Positions 5,930 to 14,299 of a stretch of 22,047 nucleotides of DNA are shown here, one piece after another. This DNA comes from an uncultured Micrococcales bacterium. Lineage in GTDB: Bacteria > Actinomycetota > Actinomycetes > Actinomycetales > Microbacteriaceae. The stretch covers positions 1-22,047 of the forward strand of contig CAIJJH010000199.1 of NCBI GenBank assembly GCA_903820955.1, in the 5' to 3' direction. Numbering within the stretch: position 1 is the stretch's first letter; each line of letters begins with the position of its first letter. The notes beneath the pieces are model-generated. The model was not told the DNA's origin, did not search any database, and worked only from the letters and a program-made list of their open reading frames with translations. A program made the position numbers and the translations under genes.

Positions 5930-7466
5930 TCACATTGATTCAGAAGAAGTAACCTCGCCCGACATCGGGTTTAGGGGTTGGCTGCGTTGGTTCTGGCGGC
6001 AGCTCACTTCGATGCGCACCGCTCTGTTCTTGCTTCTGCTTTTGGCCGCGGCCGCCGTGCCCGGATCGATCTACCCTCAGCGTTCGGCCGACCCCAACGG
6101 CGTGACCCTGTACTTCAGCAATCAGCCCGAACTTGCACCTTGGCTAGACAGATTCCAATTCTTCGACGTCTATTCCTCCGCTTGGTTCTCGGCAATTTAT
6201 ATCCTGCTATTCATTTCGCTAATCGGCTGCGTGGTTCCGCGATCACTCGTGCACGCCAGAGCAATGGTGGCAGCTCCTCCAGCCCCACCAAAAACCTTCA
6301 CGCGCCTTAAGGCAAAGGCAAGCTTCGAGGGTTCAACGACCACTCTCGACGAAGCTTTCGCCGAGCTCAAGGCCCGGCGTTACCGCGTGGTGCGCGACGC
6401 AAAGACCGTTTCGGCCGAGCGTGGCTACCTGCGCGAAACCGGCAACCTGGTGTTTCACATTTCGCTCATCGGCCTGCTTGTCGCTGTCGCCATCGGTGGC
6501 GGTTTGTCTTACAGCGGGCAGCGAGTCCTGATTGAGGGCGAAACCCTGGTCAACAACCTTGGCAGCTACGACTCGTTCGCGCCGGGCACTTTCTTCAACA
6601 AGGACTCCCTGACCCCGTTCACGGTGAAACTCAAAAAGTTTGAGGCTGTCTTCGACCTGCAGGCGGTCAACGTTGGCACGCCGACAGACTTTAGGGCGAC
6701 CGTGGTTTCTCGAGTGGGAGTCAACGGCAAGCCAAAGACCTCGGTGATTCGGGTCAACGACCCGCTCGAACTACCGGGCGCAAACGTCTACCTGACCGGC
6801 AACGGCTACGCGCCAGTCCTCACCTTCAGAGACACCAACGGCAATGTTTCGTTCAGTGGCCCCGTGATCTATCTCCCTCAGGACGCCAACTACACCTCGC
6901 TCGGTGTCATCAAGATCCCAGACGCAAGCCCTAAGCAATTCGGCGTTCTTTCGTTCTACTACCCAACCGTCGCCAAACTCAAAAGCGGCGCCTTGACCTC
7001 GGCGTTCCCCGGTAACGTGAACCCCGCGATCACCATGAGCGTCTACGTCGGAAACCTCGGGCTCGACAGCGGAATGCCGACCAACGTTTTCTCGCTCCAG
7101 GTGCACGGTCTCAAGCAGGTTGCCGGTGGCAAGAAGCACCCGAAGGTCGAGTTGACCAAAGAGGGCCAAACTGTCGAGCTGCCAGAGAACCTTGGAACCG
7201 TGACCTGGGATTCGACCAAGCGCTACGCTTCGTTAGATGTCGACTACAACCCGGCTCAGCTCTGGATCTTCATGTTCGCCATGCTCGCGCTCGCCGGCCT
7301 AATCGTCTCGCTTCTCGTGCCAAGAAGGCGCGTCTGGGTGCGGAAGGTTTCTGGCGGTTTCGAGGTTGGTGCTCTCGCGAAGGGTGACGACGCGAGGCTC
7401 GAACAGACAGTAATCGACCTGAAGGCAAAACTTGCGACCAAGGTCTCAAAGAAGGTGCAGAAATGA
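5898..7466 (+). CDS. resB: Cytochrome c biogenesis protein ResB (Ccs1)
   Basis: A 522-residue membrane protein. Transmembrane segments lie near residues 41-56, 96-112, 180-204 and 454-474, with a large extracytoplasmic domain between the third and fourth, which is the ResB plan. Together with CcsB/ResC it forms the system II heme-export and heme-to-apocytochrome ligation complex. The ATG at 5898 is preceded by GAGGTGAT a few nt upstream and overlaps ccdA by 32 nt. The C-terminal end is a lysine-rich cytoplasmic tail. It is coupled to ccsB by ATGA at 7463-7466. Confidence 0.93.
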   Translation: MAGSSSPRPSDHIDSEEVTSPDIGFRGWLRWFWRQLTSMRTALFLLLLLAAAAVPGSIYPQRSADPNGVTLYFSNQPELAPWLDRFQFFDVYSSAWFSAIYILLFISLIGCVVPRSLVHARAMVAAPPAPPKTFTRLKAKASFEGSTTTLDEAFAELKARRYRVVRDAKTVSAERGYLRETGNLVFHISLIGLLVAVAIGGGLSYSGQRVLIEGETLVNNLGSYDSFAPGTFFNKDSLTPFTVKLKKFEAVFDLQAVNVGTPTDFRATVVSRVGVNGKPKTSVIRVNDPLELPGANVYLTGNGYAPVLTFRDTNGNVSFSGPVIYLPQDANYTSLGVIKIPDASPKQFGVLSFYYPTVAKLKSGALTSAFPGNVNPAITMSVYVGNLGLDSGMPTNVFSLQVHGLKQVAGGKKHPKVELTKEGQTVELPENLGTVTWDSTKRYASLDVDYNPAQLWIFMFAMLALAGLIVSLLVPRRRVWVRKVSGGFEVGALAKGDDARLEQTVIDLKAKLATKVSKKVQK

Positions 7467-8377
7467 AACCAGTACTACTTGATGTGAACCTCGCATCGGT
7501 CTCGTTGATCTTTGTCTACGCCGCCATGGCGGTTTATACGATCTCGTTTTTGATGTTCGTGTTTCACATTGCTCAGGCCACGAGCGACAAAAAGAGCGTT
7601 CGCGATTCGTCTAGCCGGTTACAACGCGCTTCGTTCTTCGTCCTAGGCTTTGGGGCACTTCTTCACGGCACCGGCGTGACTTTGCGCGGCATCTCGGCAC
7701 ACCGAGTGCCCTGGGCCAACATGTACGAGTTTTCGATTTCGGGTTCGTTCCTGATCGTCCTGATCTTCTTGACGGCTCTCGCGGTGAAAGAGATTCGAGT
7801 AATCGCCGCCTTTGTCAACGGCTTCGCCCTGCTGGTTCTGGGCACCGCAACAACGACTTTCTACGTGCAGATCAAGACCCTGATGCCAGCGCTGCAGAGC
7901 TACTGGCTGGTAATCCACGTCACCGTGGCAGTTTTGGCAACCGCGTTCTTCAACATCGCCGCCGCCTTGGCCGTTGCCTACCTTCTACGCGACTGGCCTT
8001 GGGTGACTTCGAGCAAGAGCCCAATCGCCGTTTTGATTCGCCGTCTCCTAAAGGCGTTCCCCGACTCGGCAAAGCTCGAGCGCCTCAGCTACCGCTTCAA
8101 CGTCGTCGGCTTCATCCTCTGGTCATTCACCCTTATCGCCGGCGCAATCTGGGCCGAGCGCGCGTGGCACCGTTACTGGGGCTGGGACACCAAGGAGGTC
8201 TGGACCTTCATCATCTGGACAATCTTCGCCGGCTACCTGCACGCCAACGCGACGCGCGGCTGGTCCGGCAGAAGGTCGGCCTGGTTGTCACTGGTCGGTT
8301 TTGCCGCGATCCTCTTCAACTTCACGATCGTGAACCTCTTCTTCAAGGGGCTTCACGTTTACTCCGGGCTTAAATAG
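7463..8377 (+). CDS. ccsB: Cytochrome c synthase subunit CcsB/ResC (WWD family)
   Basis: A 304-residue polytopic membrane protein. The tryptophan-rich WWD segment WHRYWGWDTKEVW (235-247) is the extracytoplasmic heme-handling site. Conserved histidines likely to ligate heme are visible at His68, His152, His260 and His298, and the PWANMYEF motif (83-90) is typical. With ResB it moves heme outward and attaches it to CxxCH apocytochromes. It is the last gene of the operon. Its stop region overlaps the convergent menC end by 8 nt (8370-8377), leaving no room for a separate terminator. Nomenclature varies: the same protein is called CcsA or ResC in other bacteria. Confidence 0.94.
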   Translation: MKPVLLDVNLASVSLIFVYAAMAVYTISFLMFVFHIAQATSDKKSVRDSSSRLQRASFFVLGFGALLHGTGVTLRGISAHRVPWANMYEFSISGSFLIVLIFLTALAVKEIRVIAAFVNGFALLVLGTATTTFYVQIKTLMPALQSYWLVIHVTVAVLATAFFNIAAALAVAYLLRDWPWVTSSKSPIAVLIRRLLKAFPDSAKLERLSYRFNVVGFILWSFTLIAGAIWAERAWHRYWGWDTKEVWTFIIWTIFAGYLHANATRGWSGRRSAWLSLVGFAAILFNFTIVNLFFKGLHVYSGLK

Positions 8378-9254
8378 ACAGGACGCGCTCCAAGCGCTCC
8401 AGCCACCAATTGCGGCGTTCGGTGCTCGCCATCTGACCGAAAGGCTCTGGGTTGGCAAAAAAGTTCTCGGTGCCGAGGCCGTGCGCGGTGTTGCCGCCGA
8501 GAGCCGTGGCCAACGCAAAACCCGCTCCAATGCCAACGCTCGTTTCGAGCGCGCTAGAAACCGTGACCGGCAGCCCGCACGCATTGGCGATTCGCAGCGC
8601 GTTGCTGACCCCGCCGAGCGGCTGAGCTTTCAAAACTAGGACGTCGGCAGCGCCCGCGTGAACCACTGCCATCGGGTCGGCGACCTTGCGAACAGACTCG
8701 TCGGCTGCCACGCGCACGCTCCCGCGAAGCTTTACTCGCAGTTCGGCAAGTTCGCCGATGGTTCGGCAGGGTTGCTCAAAATAGTCGAGAGTGCCAACAC
8801 GCTCGGCCACTTCAAGCGCTTGTTCAACCGAAAAGCCGCCGTTGGCGTCGATTCGAATTTGCACGTCTGGTCGAAGGGTTCGCACCATCGAAACTCTCGC
8901 TAGGTCGTCCGCTATGGTTTGCCCCGGTTCGGCAACCTTGATCTTCACGGTGTCGAATGTCTTGAAACCGGCCAGTATCTCGGCAACCTCTTCGGGCGCC
9001 ACGGCCGGAAGCGTGGCATTGATGTTCACGGTTCCGACTTCACGCTTAGGGCCAAAGGCCTGGTCTAGCGCTCCATCGAGCCAGATGCGCGCCTCTTCAT
9101 CCTCGTATTCGACAAAAGGCGACCACTCTGCCCAACCGTTCGGGCCTTCGAAAAGCAGCGCCTCGCGTTCGGTCAGTCCGCGAAACCGAACCTTCATGGG
9201 TAACGAGACGACTAACGCCTTTGAGGCGAGCTCGCTGAAGTCGGGTTGGGTCAC
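8370..9254 (-). CDS. menC: o-Succinylbenzoate synthase
   Basis: A 294-residue enolase-superfamily enzyme that dehydrates SHCHC to o-succinylbenzoate in menaquinone synthesis. Catalytic residues can be read: Lys104 and Lys106 in VKIKV, the metal ligands Asp136 (DANGG), Glu160 (FEQP) and Asp185 (ADES), and Lys209 in LKAQPLGG. The start is GTG at 9254 with TAGACT 6 nt upstream and no ribosome site, so probably leaderless. It is a single-gene unit, divergent from menB across only 17 bp and convergent with ccsB. Confidence 0.93.
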   Translation of the reverse strand: MTQPDFSELASKALVVSLPMKVRFRGLTEREALLFEGPNGWAEWSPFVEYEDEEARIWLDGALDQAFGPKREVGTVNINATLPAVAPEEVAEILAGFKTFDTVKIKVAEPGQTIADDLARVSMVRTLRPDVQIRIDANGGFSVEQALEVAERVGTLDYFEQPCRTIGELAELRVKLRGSVRVAADESVRKVADPMAVVHAGAADVLVLKAQPLGGVSNALRIANACGLPVTVSSALETSVGIGAGFALATALGGNTAHGLGTENFFANPEPFGQMASTERRNWWLERLERVLSI

Positions 9255-9259
9255 ATTGT

Positions 9260-9265
9260 TAGTCT
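9260..9265 (+). promoter_or_regulatory. -10 element of menB-menE-menA (TAGTCT, leaderless)
   Basis: TAGTCT lies 6 nt (AGAAGT) before the menB ATG at 9272. Five of its six bases also belong to the menC -10 box on the other strand. Confidence 0.7.
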
Positions 9266-9266
9266 A
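9261..9266 (-). promoter_or_regulatory. -10 element of menC (TAGACT, leaderless)
   Basis: On the minus strand TAGACT lies 6 nt (AACAAT) before the menC GTG at 9254. It overlaps the menB -10 box, so both promoters use the same 7 bp. Confidence 0.7.
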
Positions 9267-9271
9267 GAAGT

Positions 9272-10159
9272 ATGTCTAATGAGGTTTCTGAGCTGTTCGA
9301 TTCGAAGGTTTGGCACGAGGTGCCAGGTTTCGGCGAACTCGTCGATGTCACGTACCACAAGCACATGACCCTCGGTGTTGTGCGCATCGCGTTCAACCGC
9401 CCCGAGGTGCGCAACGCCTTTCGCCCGCAGACCGTAGACGAGCTTGCCAGATCGCTAAAGCACGCAGCCGAGGATTCAAGAATCGGTGTCGTTCTGCTCA
9501 CCGGTAACGGGCCTTCTCCTAAGGATGGCGGCTGGGCATTCTCTTCGGGCGGCGACCAAAAGGTTCGCGGCGCGGACGGCTACGAATACGCCGACGGCAC
9601 GGCTTCAACCGGCCGACTCCACATTCTCGAAGTCCAGCGGCTGATTCGCTTCATGCCAAAGGTCGTAATCGCACTGGTTTCCGGTTGGGCAGCCGGCGGC
9701 GGGCACTCGCTCAACGTCATCTGCGACCTCAGCATCGCCAGCGACAAGGCCATGTTCAAGCAGACCGACGCAACCGTGGGTTCGTTCGATGGCGGCTACG
9801 GAAGCGCGCTACTTGCCAAGCAGGTTGGCCAGAAGGTTGCCCGCGAAATCTTCTTCCTAGCCGAGGAGTACGACGCCAAGCGTGCTCACGAAATCGGTGT
9901 CGTGAACACGGTGGTTCCGCACGCCGAACTCGAACACACCGGCATCGCCTGGGCAGAGCGAATCCTCGCTCAATCCCCACAGTCGATTCGCATGCTCAAG
10001 TACTCGTTCAACGCGATCGATGACGGAATGGTTGGTCAGCAGATTCTCGCCGGCGAGGCAACCCGCTTGGCCTACGGCACCGAAGAGGCAGCCGAGGGCC
10101 GCGACGCCTTCTTGCAAAAGCGCGAACCCAACTGGTCAGCGTTCCCCTGGCACTTCTGA
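9272..10159 (+). CDS. menB: 1,4-Dihydroxy-2-naphthoyl-CoA synthase
   Basis: A 295-residue crotonase-fold enzyme that closes the second ring by cyclising o-succinylbenzoyl-CoA. Visible motifs are SSGGDQ (91-96), the oxyanion-hole region GWAAGGGHSL (138-147) and TDATVGSFDGGYG (165-177), and the protein ends SAFPWHF. Asp166 occupies the place of Asp185 of M. tuberculosis MenB; enzymes with Asp here do not need bicarbonate, whereas the Gly type (E. coli) does. It starts at ATG 9272 behind a leaderless-type promoter and leads the menB-menE-menA operon, ending in a TGATG overlap with menE. Confidence 0.96.
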   Translation: MSNEVSELFDSKVWHEVPGFGELVDVTYHKHMTLGVVRIAFNRPEVRNAFRPQTVDELARSLKHAAEDSRIGVVLLTGNGPSPKDGGWAFSSGGDQKVRGADGYEYADGTASTGRLHILEVQRLIRFMPKVVIALVSGWAAGGGHSLNVICDLSIASDKAMFKQTDATVGSFDGGYGSALLAKQVGQKVAREIFFLAEEYDAKRAHEIGVVNTVVPHAELEHTGIAWAERILAQSPQSIRMLKYSFNAIDDGMVGQQILAGEATRLAYGTEEAAEGRDAFLQKREPNWSAFPWHF

Positions 10160-11280
10160 TGGCTAAACCGCTAAAACAAATCGGCACTGCCGACCCGGTC
10201 GCCGCGCTGCTTCCCTTAGGTGAAGCCCTCGAGGGCAGAATCGCGATTCACTTCTGCGATCAAGAACACACGGACTTGCCGGAGACGGTCGAAGACGACG
10301 TCGCCCTACTGGTCGAATCCAGCGGCTCGACCGGCGTGCCCAAAATGATTCCCCTTTCGGTCAAGGCGCTGCAGGCGAGTGCCAAGGCGAGCGAGGCTTC
10401 GCTCGGCGGCCCAGGCCAATGGCTGCTTTGCCTGCCAATCACGTTCATCGCCGGAATCCAGGTTCTGGTGCGCTCGCTTCTGGCCGACACCCAACCGGTT
10501 CTGACCAACACAGCGATGCCGTTCACAGCAGAAGGTTTTGCTCGATCGGCCAGCCTGATGACCGGCGAGCGTCGCTACACCTCGATCGTGCCGGCTCAGC
10601 TCCAAAGACTTGCGAATGCGGCCAGCTCCGATGATTTCGTTCTCGAGCAGCTTAGAAACTTCGACGCCATTTTGGTCGGTGGCCAAGCTCCAAACATGAA
10701 CACCGTTGCAATGCTCGTCGGCCTCGGAGTGAAAATCGTGATCACCTACGGCTCAACCGAAACCGCAGGTGGCTGCGTCTACAACGGAGTTGCGCTTAAC
10801 GGGGTCGGCATCGGCCTGCTCGAAGACGGTCGAATCGTGATCAGCGGGCCCACCCTCGCTAACGGGCTCTCCGAGTGGGAGTCGAACGACCTCGGCAGCT
10901 TCAACGAACAGGGCAGGCTGGTGATTCTCGGGCGCACCGATCGCGTCATCAACTCGGGAGGCGTCAAGCTTTCGCTCGACTGGGTCGATCAGTGGGTCGC
11001 CGCTCACCCGCAGGTTAAAGACGTAGTAACCCTCTCGCTCACGAACCCCGAGTTCGGGCAAAGCTTCGTCGCCTACGTGGTTTATTCGAGCGATGACGTG
11101 CCTCATATCAACCCTGAAGACGCCATCAGGCAGTTCGGTATAGCTGCCACCACATCGGTTTGGGCGGCCATCACAGAGGTGCCCCGCCTCACCAACGGAA
11201 AACCCGACTTCGTGTTTTTGAAGAAAAACTTTGAAGAGTTTCAAGAAAAGATGAGGCGAGGCGATGTCGAAGAAAGCTAA
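10159..11280 (+). CDS. menE: o-Succinylbenzoate-CoA ligase, short form
   Basis: A 373-residue AMP-forming ligase that activates o-succinylbenzoate with CoA for MenB. It has the phosphate loop SSGSTGVPK (54-62), TYGSTETAGG (196-205), the hinge-region motif LGRTDRVINSGG (about 257-268) and the adenylation lysine Lys348 in TNGKPD. The usual family length is about 450-490 with the phosphate loop near residue 150, so about 100 residues of the N-terminal domain are missing. M. tuberculosis MenE is similarly short (about 360), so this is likely the native actinobacterial form rather than a truncation. It is coupled to menB by TGATG and overlaps menA by 17 nt. Confidence 0.92.
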   Translation: MAKPLKQIGTADPVAALLPLGEALEGRIAIHFCDQEHTDLPETVEDDVALLVESSGSTGVPKMIPLSVKALQASAKASEASLGGPGQWLLCLPITFIAGIQVLVRSLLADTQPVLTNTAMPFTAEGFARSASLMTGERRYTSIVPAQLQRLANAASSDDFVLEQLRNFDAILVGGQAPNMNTVAMLVGLGVKIVITYGSTETAGGCVYNGVALNGVGIGLLEDGRIVISGPTLANGLSEWESNDLGSFNEQGRLVILGRTDRVINSGGVKLSLDWVDQWVAAHPQVKDVVTLSLTNPEFGQSFVAYVVYSSDDVPHINPEDAIRQFGIAATTSVWAAITEVPRLTNGKPDFVFLKKNFEEFQEKMRRGDVEES

Positions 11281-12178
11281 GCAAAAGGTCACCTTTGGTG
11301 ACTGGGTTTCGGGCGCCAGGCTGCGCACCCTGCCGCTCGCTGTCGCCCCGGTTGCCGTCGGTTTCGGCGTGGCCAGTGTGATGCAGGCGGAGAGCCTCGG
11401 CCTCGCCCTGCTCGCGCTCGCGGTTTCACTTTCGCTACAGATCGGCGTGAACTTTGCCAACGACTACTCCGACGGCATTCGCGGCACAGATGACTTTCGG
11501 GTCGGCCCGCCTCGCTTGACCGGCTCCGGCCGAGTCGAACCGAAGTTGGTTCGCAATGCCGCGTTCGCCGCATTTGTGATCGCCGGACTCGCCGGACTTG
11601 CCATCGTGTTGCTGACCGGGCTCTGGTGGCTAACCCTCGTCGGAGCAGCCTGCGTTGTCGCCGCCTGGTTTTACACCGGCGGAAAGCGACCTTACGGCTA
11701 TGCGGGTCTCGGCGAAATTTTCGTATTCGTTTTCTTCGGGCTGGTGGCAACCTTTGGCACCGCGGCGATTCAGGTGCCACACTTCTTCAGCAGCGCCGAC
11801 GGTTTGATCTGGACCACTGGCGCAGCAATCGCCGTTGGGTTGTTTGCGTCCGCGGTTTTGATGATCAACAACATCAGAGACATTGACACCGACATCTCGG
11901 CGGGTAAGAAGACGCTCGCCGTATTGGTCGGTCGCAAGTTTGCGAAGACCCTCTACCTAGTGTTTTTGTGGACCCCGCTGGCCCTGCTCTACCCCTACAC
12001 GCTGGTTTTTCAGCACACGGTTTTTGCCTATCTAACGGCTTTTGTGATCGTGCCGCTGACCCTGATTGTCATTACGGCTAAGACTGCCCCCGAGTACATC
12101 CTCGCTTTGAAGCTGACCAGTTACACCGCCCTCGGTTACGCGCTTTTGCTCACCTACGGCTTGGTCGTAATCGTCTAG
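11264..12178 (+). CDS. menA: 1,4-Dihydroxy-2-naphthoate polyprenyltransferase
   Basis: A 304-residue UbiA-family membrane prenyltransferase that joins DHNA to the polyprenyl tail, giving demethylmenaquinone. The first Asp-rich motif is NFANDYSDGIRG (Asp67, Asp70) and the second is NNIRDIDTDISAGKKTL (about 201-217). Eight to nine hydrophobic helices fit the family (E. coli MenA has 308 residues). The ATG at 11264 overlaps menE by 17 nt and is preceded by GAGGCGAGG. The stop is shared with the convergent DUF4229 gene in CTAG (12175-12178). The tail substrate is presumably made by the polyprenyl synthase at 16932. Confidence 0.95.
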   Translation: MSKKAKQKVTFGDWVSGARLRTLPLAVAPVAVGFGVASVMQAESLGLALLALAVSLSLQIGVNFANDYSDGIRGTDDFRVGPPRLTGSGRVEPKLVRNAAFAAFVIAGLAGLAIVLLTGLWWLTLVGAACVVAAWFYTGGKRPYGYAGLGEIFVFVFFGLVATFGTAAIQVPHFFSSADGLIWTTGAAIAVGLFASAVLMINNIRDIDTDISAGKKTLAVLVGRKFAKTLYLVFLWTPLALLYPYTLVFQHTVFAYLTAFVIVPLTLIVITAKTAPEYILALKLTSYTALGYALLLTYGLVVIV

Positions 12179-12408
12179 TTGTCGGCGTCCTCGGCGGTTT
12201 CGGCCTGAGTCTTCGAGTTGAACTTTTCGTAGAGTCGCTTGGCGAACTCTTCACGGTAGCGGTTGAGCCAAAGAATCGAGACGGTTAGACCTACCGCGGT
12301 GGCGATCGCTACCGAGTAGAACGGGTTGAAACCCATCGCGAGCAGAACACCGAGGGGTGCGGCAAACACAAAAATGCGGGCGAAAATGTACAACCAAGGA
12401 TTCTTCAC
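12175..12408 (-). CDS. DUF4229 small membrane protein
   Basis: A 77-residue protein with two hydrophobic segments (about 5-24 and 29-47). A basic stretch NRYREEFAKRLYEKF and an acidic cytoplasmic tail follow. It resembles the actinobacterial DUF4229 family, whose genes are often found beside menaquinone genes; function unknown. The GTG at 12408 has TACAAT exactly 6 nt upstream, so probably leaderless. The stop is shared with menA through CTAG. The gene is divergent from the PLDc_N protein across 36 bp. Confidence 0.8.
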   Translation of the reverse strand: MKNPWLYIFARIFVFAAPLGVLLAMGFNPFYSVAIATAVGLTVSILWLNRYREEFAKRLYEKFNSKTQAETAEDADN

Positions 12409-12414
12409 CCTCTA

Positions 12415-12420
12415 ATTGTA
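12415..12420 (-). promoter_or_regulatory. -10 element of DUF4229 gene (TACAAT, leaderless)
   Basis: TACAAT on the minus strand, 6 nt (TAGAGG) before the GTG at 12408. GAGG in the spacer abuts the start codon and is too close to act as a ribosome site. Confidence 0.7.
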
Positions 12421-12432
12421 AGCGGGGCTGGT

Positions 12433-12438
12433 TAGAGT
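12433..12438 (+). promoter_or_regulatory. -10 element of PLDc_N-menD unit (TAGAGT, leaderless)
   Basis: TAGAGT lies 6 nt (GGTCTC) before the ATG at 12445, with no ribosome site. Confidence 0.7.
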
Positions 12439-12444
12439 GGTCTC

Positions 12445-12735
12445 ATGAAGTTTTTGCTCTACGGTTTTGGCGCTCTCGTCATTTTCACCGTCTTTGTCGC
12501 GGTTTTTGCGGCAAGCGCCGACCATCGCGAGGTTCGCCTGCTCCCCAAGTGGGCTTGGATTTTGCTGTGCGTAGTGGTGACCCCGATTGGCGGAATCCTC
12601 TACCTGGCCCTCGGTCGCCCCGTAGGCCAAGGCAAAAGCCCCAAAACTCGGACCGTTGCACCAGACGACGACCCGGAATTCTTGCGAAACCTCGCCGAGC
12701 GCTTTCGCAAAGACGAACCAGATCAAGATGTCTAG
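12445..12735 (+). CDS. PLDc_N-domain small membrane protein
   Basis: A 96-residue protein with two transmembrane segments (about 3-23 and 37-57) and the signature LLPKWAWILL...TPIGGILYLALGRP of the phospholipase D/cardiolipin synthase N-terminal domain. It has no HKD catalytic motif, so it is only the membrane module, not an enzyme. A charged cytoplasmic tail containing DDDPEFLRNLAERFRKDEP follows. The function is unknown. It overlaps menD by 8 nt, so it is co-transcribed and probably translationally coupled with it, which is its only visible tie to menaquinone synthesis. Confidence 0.83.
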   Translation: MKFLLYGFGALVIFTVFVAVFAASADHREVRLLPKWAWILLCVVVTPIGGILYLALGRPVGQGKSPKTRTVAPDDDPEFLRNLAERFRKDEPDQDV

Positions 12736-14299
12736 CCCAGCCCAACGCGTAGCGGCTCAGATCCTCGCGCTTTTGAGCGCCAGCGGTGTCGAGCACGTTT
12801 TTCTAGCCCCGGGTGCCAGAAGCCAGGCACTGGCAATTGCCGCTTCTCAGCTGGCCGATGCCGGTCGCCTAAAGCTCCACGTGCGCCTCGACGAGAGGTC
12901 CCTCGGGTTTACCGCACTGGGCGCTGCTCTTGCCTCTGGCAGCCCCACAGCCCTGATAGTGACCTCCGGAACCGCGGTTGCCAACCTGCACCCTGCGGTG
13001 CTCGAAGCGAGTCACTCGGGCGTGCCAATGATTTTGCTAACCGCCGACCGACCGCACGAGCTTCGAGGCGTTGGTGCGAACCAGACCACCAACCAAATAG
13101 GGCTATTTGCCGATTCGGTACGCACCTGCTTCGACCTCGAAGCGCCAACCGACGAGTCGCCAACGGTAGACGAACTTCGCTACGTTGTTGCCACCGCGAT
13201 TGCTTCGGCGCTCGGTGAAACCGGTGCCCAACCCGGCCCGGTGCAGATCAACATCGCCTTCCGCGAGCCACTTTCTGGCTCTGAGCCGAACGCGGCCAGC
13301 ATGCAAATCGAACCACTGCCGTTTGAGCCGACCGAAGCCTCCTTCGAGTTCGCGCTGCTCGACGGTTCGGTGCCAACCATCGTTGTTGCCGGGGCCGAGG
13401 CCGGGCCTGAAGCCACCGAACTTGCCGAGGCCTTCGGTTGGCCACTGCTGGCAGAGCCATCCTCGGGCGCAAGGTTCGGCGAAAACGCGATTCTCGGCTA
13501 CCGGCTCTTGTTCAAAGAAAAGCGTGAGCTCACCGACAACGTCGGTCGGGTCATCGTCTACGGAAAACCAACTCTTAGCCGCGACATCATCGGCCTTCTC
13601 TACCGAGAAGACGTCGAAGTAATCGTGGTTCGTTCGAAACTGATGGGTCACTTCAACGTCGGCGGGCGGGCCTCCGCTCTGGTCGACGAGGTCACTGTCG
13701 ATTCCGAGCCAGCCGGCGAATGGTTGGCCAGCTGGCGCCTGGCCGATCAACAGCTTCGCCTCGCCGCACCCGTAAGCGGAGTTCTCACTCGCCGCGAGCT
13801 CGTCGAGCAGGTCTGGGCCGCGACCGATGGAGCCGAAAACCTGGTTCTCGGCGCATCCCGATTGATTCGTGAAGCCGAAACCTGGGCTCCGGCCAAACCG
13901 CTGAACGTATTCGCGAACCGCGGGCTTTCGGGCATCGATGGCACCATCGCCACGGCCACCGGAATCGCCTTGGCCACCGGCCTTCAAACCCGGGCACTGA
14001 TGGGCGACCTAACCTTCCTGCACGACGCGTCTTCGCTCGCTATCGATAAGTCCGGCCCCGAATTGGATCTACAAATAATCGTTGGCAACGATGGTGGCGG
14101 CAGCATTTTCGAGTCGCTCGAGATGAAGGGCGCCCTAAGCGCTCGTGACTTCGACCACCTGTTTAGAACTCCGCAGAGCGTCGACATAGCGGGGTTGGCC
14201 GCCGCCTACGGCTGGCAGCACGTCCTGGTTGCAAACGAGACGCAGCTAAATATCGCGCTCAAGACGACCGGACGCGTCGTTATCGAGGTAAGCCTCTAG
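12728..14299 (+). CDS. menD: SEPHCHC synthase (thiamine-diphosphate enzyme)
   Basis: A 523-residue enzyme that joins 2-oxoglutarate-derived succinic semialdehyde to isochorismate. Glu56 in VRLDERSLGF is the residue that activates the thiamine cofactor. The Mg/ThDP-binding motif runs from GDLTFLHD (about 435-442) to GNDGGGSIFESLE, and SGTAVANLHPAV is the typical N-domain motif. The ATG at 12728 is chosen because the family begins MSSPAQRVAAQIL and it overlaps the preceding stop by 8 nt; an in-frame start at 12656 would lie deep in the previous gene. There is no strong ribosome site, so translation likely relies on coupling. The stop is shared with convergent menF in CTAG (14296-14299). Confidence 0.94.
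   Translation: MSSPAQRVAAQILALLSASGVEHVFLAPGARSQALAIAASQLADAGRLKLHVRLDERSLGFTALGAALASGSPTALIVTSGTAVANLHPAVLEASHSGVPMILLTADRPHELRGVGANQTTNQIGLFADSVRTCFDLEAPTDESPTVDELRYVVATAIASALGETGAQPGPVQINIAFREPLSGSEPNAASMQIEPLPFEPTEASFEFALLDGSVPTIVVAGAEAGPEATELAEAFGWPLLAEPSSGARFGENAILGYRLLFKEKRELTDNVGRVIVYGKPTLSRDIIGLLYREDVEVIVVRSKLMGHFNVGGRASALVDEVTVDSEPAGEWLASWRLADQQLRLAAPVSGVLTRRELVEQVWAATDGAENLVLGASRLIREAETWAPAKPLNVFANRGLSGIDGTIATATGIALATGLQTRALMGDLTFLHDASSLAIDKSGPELDLQIIVGNDGGGSIFESLEMKGALSARDFDHLFRTPQSVDIAGLAAAYGWQHVLVANETQLNIALKTTGRVVIEVSL

Noticed and set aside
10159..11280. menE as a truncated pseudogene
   Set aside because: Although about 100 residues shorter than most MenE proteins, all ligase motifs are intact and actinobacterial MenE is normally short.
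12445..12735. Cardiolipin synthase/phospholipase D
   Set aside because: Only the N-terminal membrane module is present; there is no HKD catalytic motif.
13103..13987. Long minus-strand open frame (294 codons) opposite menD
   Set aside because: It lies wholly inside menD, and its translation is Gly/Arg/Trp-rich with no motif. It is an antisense by-product of codon bias in the real gene.
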